A DNA stretch of 64,000 nucleotides from Lycocorax pyrrhopterus obiensis (Eukaryota > Chordata > Aves > Passeriformes > Paradisaeidae), in NCBI GenBank assembly GCA_014706295.1, contig JACSVZ010000037.1, forward strand, positions 5,046,001-5,110,000. Reading direction: 5' to 3'. The stretch's first letter is position 1. Each line of letters starts with the position of its first letter. This document shows positions 48,445 to 58,049 of this stretch, piece by piece. The position numbers and the translations under genes are program-made. The notes below the pieces were generated by a model. That model saw only the letters and a program-made list of their open reading frames with translations. It searched no databases and was not told the DNA's origin.

Positions 48445-48645
48445 TTCCCATGTGCTTCCCTGTCTGTGTCTGTCTTCACCTGTTGCCTCTTGTCCGGTGC
48501 TTACACCATCAGCTCTTTGGGGCAGAAACCATGGATTTGCTCTGGATTTGTCAGTGCCTTGCACAATGTGGCCCAGCTCCATAACCACAACTCCTATGTG
48601 CTATTGCCACATACATAAATAATAATAATTAATAATAATAGGCTA
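48445..48645 (+). mobile_element. MIR-family SINE of the sauropsid/amniote type
   Basis: The order TGTCTGTGTCTGTCTTCACC, CTCTTGTCCGG, AGCTCTTTGGGGCAG, CAGTGCCTTGCACAATGTGGCC, ACTCCTATGTGCTATTGC and an AAT-repeat tail (about 48,617-48,641) matches what I remember of the 3' half of amniote MIR elements in birds and reptiles ('ctgtaagctctttggggcaggg ... gtgcctagcacaatggggcc ... aataataataa'). Forward orientation. It is one of the best-preserved repeats in the window and supports a sauropsid source. Confidence 0.82.
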
Positions 48646-48649
48646 ATTC

Positions 48650-49875
48650 CTCTGATTTTGATGTGACTACTCATGTGAGTAAAAGTGAGTCACATACATG
48701 AGCGTTTGTGGGACCACTGCCAGCTCTTGAGCTTTTATTGTGAGTCTTCCAATATTTGGTGTTCTGTTTTGATCCCCAGCTCCTGGAATGACTTGTTTCT
48801 AGCACTTGTGTTTACACAAGGACGCTTGGAAATGTGGCCTAGTGCTCCCAAAAGCCTCAGAAGCCAGAGAACAAATAGGAAACCTCCAAAGAAATAAATT
48901 TTTAATGGCTTTTGCAAAAATCCTGTGATTTGGCAGCTCAGGGAGGAGTGGAGGCTGACTCATGAATTTTGAGCAGTCAAGTTTAGCAATATGCATCAAT
49001 TGAGTTAAATATTTAGGTCCCTGTAATGACTAGACTTCTACTAACCAGGCCAAACTTATAGTGCAGAGACATATTTTGTGGAAATAATGTTTAAAGTGCT
49101 GTGTATTTGCAAAGTCTGAGTTTTTGTATATTCACATATTGTTTGGAATTTGTCATTCTGTAGTTATTTATTTTTACCTGTTCACAGTAAGACAGCAGGA
49201 AAATAGGCATGAAAATGGGATTGTTAAAGTAAATAGGACTGTGTGAGACTATTATAACAGTTGCGGCAAGTATTTATAAATTGCTGAAAATACAACCACC
49301 AAACTTCCTGATTTTGTATGCTGGAGAGACATTGCCAGGTTAAAACCCATGTGTTGCTGAAAGTAAATGTCCCAACTTCTTCTTACAAAAGTAAAAGAGA
49401 GCAGGTCCCAAGCTATGAATTCTTGCTTATGAGGCATCCCTGAAGAATGAAGGGTTGGGAGAATAGGGCCCTTTAATTAAACCTGCATCGTTACTTTTAA
49501 TTGCATTTACTTACTGTTTTCTCTTGTTCACGTTTTTGCATTTCTCTCATCTAGTGTGTTGAACGCAGGCTGAATGGTCTTCCTTCTGCTTGAAGTTTTC
49601 TAATTTTTAAGTGCTGTGGACCTGGCCTAGTTAGGAGGAGCACCTGGGCACAGCCAAGTGTTTTTGAGGTGGTCCTGTTTATCACCACAGATCCCTCCTG
49701 CCTGTGCTCCCCAGCATGTGGTGGGAGGCTCGGACACCATATGAGCCGTGCCTCTGACAGCTTTGAGTCTCCTTCCAGACCACAGCTCACTCAAAGCCCA
49801 TTCAGCCCTCCGATGTTCACTACACGAGCCCCAGAGTGCGCAGCTCCTCAGCCAGATAGAACAGGAGGTAATGAC
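48650..49875. other. Noncoding stretch, no gene recognised
   Basis: I see no gene or clear repeat. An AT-rich unique segment at about 49,020-49,260 has no special pattern. Confidence 0.5.
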
Positions 49876-49879
49876 ACCT

Positions 49880-50350
49880 TACACAGCCCGTTCTGGATAG
49901 AAAGAAAATAATTTAGCAAATTGCAAATGATGCATACTTAACTATTTATGCAGCATCTTCCTGTCATCAACCCAAAGCAATTTTACTTCCGTGTTGAACA
50001 GTGGATGAAAATGTTCTATAGATTTAACCATTGCGGGAGTTCCTTTTAAGTGGTGCAGTAATCTCTCTCCAGCTAATTTAGTGTTGTAATAAGGCACCAC
50101 CCTCACAAGTCCTTTGTGTTCTTGTGTCAATACTGCCCCCAAACCAAAAGTGCTGGCATCTGCATCTTTCAGAAAAGTGGGTCTGAAACACAGACTAAGA
50201 AAGGAGCAATATGGCCATCAGCAGAGCAATCTCAAAAGCCTTTTGCTAATTCTGAACATATCCAATTTCATTCAGATTTCCTCTAAAACGCGATTTACTT
50301 TCTCAACGAGTCCATGATATGGTTTAACAGCACTGGAAAATTCAACAATT
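49880..50350 (-). pseudogene. Decayed retrotransposon pol fossil (RNase H plus integrase-like motif)
   Basis: On the minus strand 50,170 to about 49,890 reads through DADASTFGLGAVLTQ, the catalytic-Asp motif that opens the RNase H domain of LTR-element pol, then VVPYYNTKLAGE and VKSIEHFHPLF, which match the order of Ty3/gypsy-type RNase H ('..Y.S..L...E...T..E..A.V..IEHF.PYL..'). Stops and frame breaks lie upstream (a TGA-interrupted frame at about 50,250) and downstream (TAG at about 49,940), so it is dead. Just upstream on the same strand (50,345-50,276) SSAVKPYHGLVEKVNRVLEE resembles the C-terminal end of an integrase core ('SA YHP..GLVE+.NR.LEE'). LTRs, gag and most of RT were not recognised. 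Confidence 0.7.
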
Positions 50351-50723
50351 AACCTCAAACAGAAGCTGCCTGAGATGTACCTGGCGAGCCAGAATGCTTC
50401 AGCACAGATTCAGTTTTGTTCTTGCCCCTGGGGGTTCCTTGCCCACTGCTCAGGATTCAACTTGAACCAGATCACGTCTCTTGTTGGGATTGAAGATCCT
50501 TAACCAAAGACCTCTAAGGAAAATATCTGTCAGTGTTGCTCTTTTCTGTTTCAAGCATACAACACGACAGTGGAAAAAAATCCAAAAGGAATCTTGGACA
50601 TTACTTTCATTTCCTTTCCTCTTATGGTTTTCTTTGCCGGCATTTACTAAGCCCGTGAGACCTTACACAGTTATGGTTCCCATCTTCAGTACTTCCTGCT
50701 TGCCTGAACATTTAACAAACAGT

Positions 50724-50888
50724 TCAGTTGCACAAGATCATTGGCAGCTCAGATTCCACATGCTCTTCCATCTCCAAAGAGGTTTCATCTATTCCCAGCC
50801 TTTCTTTAGCTACCGTAGCATATAGTGATGCCATTAGTTGCTGCCCTTGGGGAGAGGACATCCTGCACACTGCAAGCTTAGTGCCCAT
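50724..50888 (-). other. Small open frame, 54 codons, possibly part of the pol fossil
   Basis: The frame begins MGTKLAVCRMSS and contains KERLGIDETSLEMEEHVES before a TGA stop. Its composition (balanced charged and aliphatic residues) looks more protein-like than most frames around it. The EMEEHV segment vaguely recalls the linker before the integrase zinc finger of gypsy-type pol, but I cannot confirm this. It lies about 400 bases upstream of the integrase-like motif on the same strand, which would suit a single eroded element. Confidence 0.18.
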
Positions 50889-50889
50889 A

Positions 50890-52590
50890 AGACATTGGTT
50901 CTATTGAGCTACATATTTCAAATGAATTTCCATGGACTGAAGTTGCAGGACACGTTTTATGCTATTTATCATTCAGCAATTAGCAATAATAGCATCCAAA
51001 CTCATGATTAGGTCATCTGCTGTCCACAACTCTTGGTTAAATCCAGAAATTTGTCTCTTAAGCCTAACTTCATAGAAGTTGCTTTGCTTTTGCTCAGAGC
51101 CCTCAGAGCTCTCATTTCCACCCTGGAGTGGGTTGGGTGCAGCTGTGTAGACATGCAGGACATGGTGAGTGTCTGCCACATCCCCTTGTGAGCTGCTGGG
51201 CAGCAGTGAGATGTGAGCACGAGGAGGTAATACAAGCCATACAGCACAGAAGTGAACACAATATTTAGACTGATGACAGGACAGCTGTTGGTAAAGCATA
51301 CAGGCTGTGTTTTTACTGCAGAGTAGAGGTTAATGTATTTTGTTCCCGCCTAGCACATACCCCCAAACACTCCATCTGGCTATACTGTGCAAGTGCAGCC
51401 CGAGAAAACTACATACCCTTAAAAATTACTCACACAAGAAAAATGATGCTAAAACAACATGAGAAGGGCATGGATTAAAATGCCATAACCAGAGAAATAA
51501 ATGCTGAGGGTCCTAACTTTGTCCTCAGGTCACCCTGCTTTCAGCAGAGCGGAAGAGGAAGGACTGCAAAGGTAGTTCCTGTAGCTCTGAGGCTCATGGC
51601 AACACTCAGGCTGAGATGCCTTGTTCCCGCCCACTCGGAGCAGGTGACATGCTTTCCATAGGCCTACATGCCACATTAATTCATCAAAGAGGCCCTTAAT
51701 CTATAGTAAATGAGGAGCTGGCTGAGGTCTAGGCTGGCCAAACTACCAAACTGGACTGAACCAGTCACCTATCCCATGTGGACTACCCAAGAGCCATCAG
51801 GTGTCAGGAGTGACATTTTCCAAACCCAATGCAGACCAGGGTGCTGTCCAGGACCTCTGATCCTGCTTCACAACTCACTGGAAGAATGAAGAAATCACTC
51901 AGACATGCACTATAAAAAGCCTTTGTATTTACTTAGTTTCATAATGGAAAATTAAAGTAATTGCAGAGGAGGAGGAGGAGGCATTTTTTCAGTTGCGAGT
52001 GCAATATTATCCACGTCCATGTTGTTGGAGTGGCACAAGTAATCAAAGAGTATCATGTGGTCATTGTTTGTCAAGTGCCTTTTTGTCACAGGCAACTATA
52101 TCTTTGCATGTGCCCATTTCAGAAGAAGGAATTGGTTGGATCCCCGTCATACCCTGCTCCAAATCCTCTGCGCAGAGGAGGCATTGCTTCATGCTGACAG
52201 CAGTGGGGCAAGAATTATTTATATTGAAGAGGATCAGGCCCTGCATTTTGAAACGTCACACTTTTGCTTAGAAATACGTATGATCAATATGAGTATGCAA
52301 GTATGTAATATAAATATTGAAACCTTGCGGACCTAATTAAAGGCCTACAGACTGACACTGACTTTTGGTTGGTATAAATGAGCGTGTACAAGAATTTACC
52401 CTGCTCAGAATCTGTCCTTACCTGTTTTATTTACCTCCAATCTATATAAAGGTTCCAGCAAAAGACTTGGCACTTAACAAGAAACATCCTGCATTTAACC
52501 CCAGTTCTGCCCCAAAATTTCCCAGTCACTTCACTATTCCATGTGTCTGGGTAACATCCACTGGTTTGGGGCTTAGTCCTAAGGGAGACT
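50890..52590. other. Noncoding stretch, no gene recognised
   Basis: No gene is visible. A GAGGATCAGGCCCTGC word at about 52,231-52,246 recalls the end of the palindromic repeat family represented at 56,198-56,264. A short (GAG)n run lies near 51,966-51,980. Confidence 0.45.
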
Positions 52591-52592
52591 AC

Positions 52593-52745
52593 TAAAGGTA
52601 ACAAATAAATACAGGAGGAAACAATAATAAATAATCAACAACAATAATAAAACTGGAATCCAAGTGTGAAGTATGTTTGTAATTGTCTGTGTTAGAAAAT
52701 AATCAACTAAATAGCAATAAATAATAAAAATTTATATTAACAATT
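52593..52745. repeat. AAT-rich tract, possible MIR tail
   Basis: AATAAATAATCAACAACAATAATAAAA and further AAT-rich words follow TTTGGGGCTTAGTCCTAAGGGAGACTACT, which can be read as the decayed end of the same MIR family seen at 48,445-48,645. The simple-repeat part is clear; the MIR assignment is weak. Confidence 0.45.
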
Positions 52746-52834
52746 CATTTGTGCTGATACAGACCTTCAAGTTAGAGTTCATTATATTAATTTACTAATT
52801 AATTAAGCACTACATCACCTGGCACCTACATCAT

Positions 52835-52975
52835 AGCTTTTATTACACTTTATGGATGGAAAACTTAAGAGTCTTGCCTAGGGACACAGTGAATCAGTGG
52901 CAGAGCTGGACACAGAACTGGAATATCCTCCACAGCTCTGTTTACAGGATAAAGTTGCCCTGATTTTCTGACTAA
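52835..52975 (-). mobile_element. MIR/CORE-SINE-type fragment (reverse orientation)
   Basis: CTTTTATTACACTTTATGGATGGAAAACTTAAGAG, then CTTGCCTAGGGACACAGTGAATCAGTGGCAGAGCTGG, then ACACAGAACTGG follow the reversed MIR order ('attttacagatg.g.aaac ... cttgcccaaggtcacacag..agtggcagagctgg..ttc.aacc'). It is old and truncated. Confidence 0.6.
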
Positions 52976-52979
52976 TTTA

Positions 52980-54750
52980 GTTCGGCAGATGCAATTCTCA
53001 GTGTGGGGACTTCAATTTGGGTGCAAGATGGAGTTATTTTGTTTGAGCTTAAATCAGTTCTTAATTATATCAAGCTAGTTATATAAAGGCAGTTTTAAAA
53101 ATATCCTTGTAAGCATCTACATTTTGGGCTATTGACTTAAAAACACACCTTTAGTTTAAATGCTGCAATTTTCCTGATAGGTCCCAAGTCACGGCAGTTC
53201 TTGAGGTCCCTCCCTTCAGCATTTCACTAGCAAACCTCACCTGCTGAACTGAGGTGTGCAATTTTAAGTGTCTCCAACTAAACATTGCAAATATTGGCCC
53301 TGAATTTGGTTAAAGACAGAGCTAGTGCAATTTAGTTTGGCCTTTTAATAAATGGTTTAAAATTCTTCAAAGTCAGGGTTTGCAACCAAGTCTCAATTGC
53401 TTAAGGAGATGCTGTAAGTGCATGGAGCCGAGTTAATTACAAGACAATGACCCTTCCACACTCCCTCTCCTGGGTGTCACGGAACACTTCCATCAGGGAG
53501 CATTTATTGATGGTTTTTTCTGAAACTGAGCCCCTTCCGTTTGGTCAGCCACACCTGTGTCCTGGGCAAGAGAAGGTGACTTGATTATCTCTGCCTTGCT
53601 CAGTGTCTCTGCTGGTCACATTGGCACTGGGACACAGACACAGGTATTCCTCAGCCCTCTCCCTTTTCCAGCAGTGCGTGCCAGCCTGGCAGGATGGCGT
53701 GGGAGTTTCACACTGGCCCAGTGAGATGGAGGCAAACCGAGGGCTGTGTAAGGAATGCAGGAGAACTGCACAGGATAATGGGAAACATTATTTATAGCCT
53801 GAATGCAGAAAACCTCCCCTTCCTCCCCCCTCGCCAACAGACAAACCCGTGTCCAGTAATGACAAAGTCATTACCTTTTTATTATTTTTCAATAGGATTC
53901 AGATGTAGCGTGTCTGTTCCTTACAGGCTGTCCTGATGGCTCCGGTCTCCTGTCACGCTGGGAACACTCATCTGAACGCACCAAGTGGGTGTGGAGTCAC
54001 TAGCCATGCTTTAGAAAATTTGGGCCTTACCCTCCCAGAAGCCTGTTATCTCACTTATTAAGGAAGAATTATAATGTCTCCCTTCCTCCCGAGAGGCGTT
54101 TGGGACTACAATAAAAGCCTTGTGAGAACTGCTGCAAGATCAAAGCAGGGATCCCGTTGGAGAAGTTCAGCATAGTGCTGTCCCTGATAAGACATGGTTT
54201 TGGGGGCTCCTAACAGAAACGATGGGCTTTTCAATATTTTTTTTTTTCCTAGCACGAATGTTATCCTTGAGAAAAATAATTTTTTTCATGTGGAAATCCT
54301 AAAATTATATGATGCTCAGAAACTGAAAAGGCTGAAATTCTTTTAGATTTGATGGCTTTTCAAGCTTTCCATCCCAATGTCATGTTTCCCATGAGAAGTC
54401 CCAATTCTGACATGCTTTTGCTCACTATTCCACCACTGATCATTCTCTGAAAAGTTTCCTCCTTCACCTGCTGCCCCTCTGTAACTCCAATCCTCCTTTT
54501 TTTCTTGCATTTAATGCCATAGCATGCTTTTTCTTTGTTTTTATGCTTTGTAAATGTCCTTCCCTCACTTTGCATCTCCAACAAGACCCCTGTGTGTGGG
54601 TCTGATAACCCACGTAGCACCCATATCTCTGGGATTTATTTTGAGATCTGCTGCTTGTTTATTTATTTCCCTTTTAGCACACCCAGTGAGGCCTGTGTGG
54701 CAGGAGATGTGAAGGGAGGTGATTATGGGAGACTATTTCCCCTCGCTGCT
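52980..54750. other. Noncoding stretch, no gene recognised
   Basis: I see no gene. TTGGCCCTGAATTTGG near 53,296 recalls the palindromic repeat families. Otherwise unremarkable. Confidence 0.5.
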
Positions 54751-54754
54751 CATT

Positions 54755-54880
54755 CATGACAAACAAAGAGCAGTGATTGATGATTAAAAATGCATTCTCT
54801 GGGCTTGTTTTCTTTTGTTTTACCATTATGGAGATATTATAAATACTGAATACTAATCAATCCAGACCTGGCGGGACCTC
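54755..54880. promoter_or_regulatory. Candidate conserved noncoding element with SOX-type sites
   Basis: AACAAAG (54,762-54,768) and CTTTTGT (54,812-54,818) are oppositely oriented SOX/TCF-type motifs 43 bases apart, with TGATTGATGATTAAAAATGCAT between them. Sequence is unique and AT-rich with no open frame. Enhancer function is an inference. Confidence 0.28.
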
Positions 54881-54884
54881 ACAG

Positions 54885-56190
54885 ACCTTCTACAATCCCA
54901 GGGCTTTGCTCTTCCTTATAACCTCTGCAGCATTCTCCTCTCCCCTTTGTTTCTAAATTAAAGACCTCCACCCCAACCAAGAAGGATTAAGTTAACTTTG
55001 GATGAATTTGGACTGTCTGGGCTCTCGCCGCTGCCAAATAGCCGTACTCTCCCCTGAAAGGATAGTCTCTATGCTAAGGCACCCTGGCGTTTCCCTGCCC
55101 TTTTTTTGCCCTGCAGTGAGGTGGAAACAGAAATTAACTCCTCAGGTCAAAGGAGACTTTCTCTTATTTAGGAAGCCCACAGTGCCACAAATTTGCTTGC
55201 AAAGTGGATACCTTGTGGGGAGGAGAAGAGATCAGGAAGTCCCCTCTAAAAAACTCTCATTATTCATAGCAGTGAGGCTGGATTTCTCCCTGGGCATTTC
55301 TGTGCAAAAGCCAGAGTGCCACATCTGATTCTGCAACATTACACAATGTCCAGATAAACAGCAAACTCGGTGGCGCTTGCATTCTTTTATCTTTATTCAG
55401 TCAAATTAACTGCTTTCTCTTTCCCTTCCCGCACCCCTGCCCTCGCCTCGTTCTCCATCATTCATGTGAAATAGAGACACGCCACACTGGCCTCTGCAAA
55501 AAATTGATCAAAATCATCTATCCCAATGGAATGAGAAGATTTCTCTTCACTTTGGCCTAAACTACTGCTTTTCTCTAATCAGCTATTTCCTGTGAGATTT
55601 TTCCAGTGTTCTGCTGAAGTCAATGTTAAATCTCCCATACAACAAAGCTCTGACTGGCTCTGGTGCGAGCACAGTTATGTTGAGGCTCAGCTTTTGCTGA
55701 AGCCCCCCCAGAGAGCAGAGTGAGGTCCCTCTTCTGCTCCTGACTGCACATGGGCAGACCCGAGGTGCTGACAGGGGCACTGGGACACCAGCAGAGTGTA
55801 ACAGCAAGCAGCACGAGGGTTTGGTTGCCTGCATAGCTCAGATTACAGAAAATAAACTACAGTGGGCACGGACATACATTTTTCTTAATAGGCTTAGAAC
55901 CAGCCTAGGAATAGCTGAGCTCAGCTGGAACATATCAGGAAGGAGAAGGAAGAGAATCTGAGCTGGGCTAGCAAGAAATTTTAGTCTGAACCATACGGCA
56001 AGAAACTGCAGTATGTTCTTATCTTGAAGCCTGAGGATTTATTTTATGCACATAATTCCCTGATCATCTTGATGTAGCATCTCTTAGGAGGAGGGTGTTA
56101 CACTATCTAACCACCACTGCTGGAAGTTGACAATCTCTCCATCATCTTAACTTTCTTAAATAACTTTAAATATATATCTGTGCTTATGAA
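54885..56190. other. Noncoding stretch, no gene recognised
   Basis: I see nothing coding and no clear mobile element. Confidence 0.5.
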
Positions 56191-56197
56191 ATATCGA

Positions 56198-56264
56198 GGG
56201 CCTGATCCCACTGAAGTCTGGGGAAGGACTCTGATCAGTTTGAGTAGGCATTTGGATCAAGCCC
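56198..56264. repeat. Old palindromic (hairpin) dispersed repeat
   Basis: GGGCCTGATCC at the left end and GGATCAAGCCC at the right end are reverse complements at 10 of 11 positions, and the interior shows partial arm pairing (ACTGAAGTC ... on the left). The unit 'gggcctgatccaa.gccc.ttgaagtcaatgg' is a palindromic interspersed repeat I associate with sauropsid genomes. I do not know the source element. Confidence 0.6.
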
Positions 56265-56269
56265 GTAGA

Positions 56270-57770
56270 CGCTCACTACTTTTCTCTTTAAGTATTGTAT
56301 CTCTGCATCACATCTTTGCATGCTACTCTTCTGTAGTACACACAGGGTCTTCCTCTCCCTTTGAAATCTGTGATTTTTTTTTCTATGAGAACAGCACTTC
56401 TCTATAATCTGTGTTCAAAAATGAAAGCCACTGCTCGCAAGTAATGAGGTAGCCTAAAATGCTGATTTTTTGCCAATACACTTTATCCCTCTGCTTCCAA
56501 ATTTACCTCTTTCCCTCTTCCCAGAGCTGTGTGAAACCAACTCAAAGTGAAGGGGGCTTTGCAGCAGTAATGATAAGTAAATCTGCTTCAGACTTTTGAG
56601 TTTAGCCTTGAGTCTGCAAGCCGCCTTCAGTTGCAACGTAATTACCATCAGTTCACCAACAAATTCCGTTTGTAGACTTGTTTCACCAGATTCAGCACAC
56701 AGATTGATCGAAGCTACTCTTTGGTGAGCTTCTGCAATGCAATGGTATTTTTACACCGTGGTCTGTTCAAAGGAAATGCTGTTATTGGCATATTTTCAAA
56801 CATACACACTTTCACCCAAAGATCCTAACTCATCTGGCAGTTTGTTTCAATGATACCACTTAGCATAAGCTTAGCAGAGACAGAAATGCATGTGTATGCT
56901 TGTCTGTATGTATATGTATGCACGTCCTACACCCACCCACACCACTTACTAATCCATTGGCTGATGTATTTATGGCTAGTTTGCTTACAAACCACTGCCC
57001 TCTGAGGAGCTCACAGCCACCTCCTGCAACCATGGCACACGCTTGTCTCAGCAGCAAAACCTGCACTTCAGAAAGACAAAGTCTCTGTTTATAACCTGAT
57101 TAAGGCCAGTGCCCTTTATGCACATGTGAAGCCCAGACCAGACACACACTTTTTGGCAATGCTACCTTTAAGGTGTGCTCTCCTTGCTGCCTGGTTCATG
57201 CACCTCCCAGCCCATTTCTCTCTAGTCACAGTGAACCCCCAGAGGCCCCAGGGACAGGAGGACCTGCCTTCCCTCTCCCTTTAGCTGATGACCTCTCGTC
57301 TCACTCTTCTTCAGAAGATTTTTCTCATATTCTTAACTCTTATGAAAAACCATAAGCCATGCTTGGGGTTACGTAGCATAGCAAAGCCAAAAAGCTGGAT
57401 TAGAGAATGATCCTGGAACATTTTCTCTAGAAAAATGAATCTAGAACTTGAAAGCGAAGAGATGAACATATGGCCAGGTCCCATCTGGATTAATTTGCTC
57501 AGGCTAGAACAGAGGCTGGGGCAATTCTTCAGTCCATGATATTAAAGAGGTCAGAGAGAAAATCACACTGGTCCTAGGAATAAATGAGTTGGATTACAAC
57601 GTATGATGACACTGTGCAGTACAATGCTGGTTAAAGATATCCAAGCTACTGCTGAATAAGTACAGCAAGCAGTGGAAAATTATACCAGACAGATCACTGT
57701 ACTAATAGAGCCGTACTCTTCTGATACCAGGATATTCAGGTATCTCTAAAACTGTGAGGTGTACATATGT
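56270..57770. other. Noncoding stretch, no gene recognised
   Basis: No gene or repeat of note. A moderately CA/TG-rich segment lies at about 56,880-56,945. Confidence 0.5.
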
Positions 57771-57774
57771 ACTA

Positions 57775-57845
57775 AACACTGCATCTGCCACTTTGACTAT
57801 TTTGTCACTGTACCTCAACATCCGAATCTGTAAAATTGGAGAGGG
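57775..57845 (+). mobile_element. Possible MIR-type fragment
   Basis: TGTCACTGTACCTCAACATCCGAATCTGTAAAATTGGAGA resembles the forward MIR core ('cctcagtttcctcatctgtaaaatgggga'). It is short and followed by a G-rich run. Weak assignment. Confidence 0.35.
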
Positions 57846-57987
57846 GGGCGGGGGGGAGAAGATCACTGCTGCTATATTCGGAAGGAGCTATGAGACTTAT
57901 TTGATGTTTTTTAAGAGCCCTGAAACCTCAGAGAAGGGCAATTTATTGTTCTTATTTTCCTGTGATCACACTATTCCCACTGGGATT

Positions 57988-58045
57988 GTTTATTTCTCAG
58001 CTCTGGGTTTCAATTTATTTATTTCTCATTGTGCTCTGGGTTTCC
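57988..58045. repeat. Two-copy tandem duplication of about 30 bases
   Basis: TTTATTTCTCA...GCTCTGGGTTTC occurs twice in succession (left copy ends near 58,011, right copy near 58,044), with a few small differences between copies. A local duplication without associated gene. Confidence 0.75.
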
Positions 58046-58049
58046 ACAC

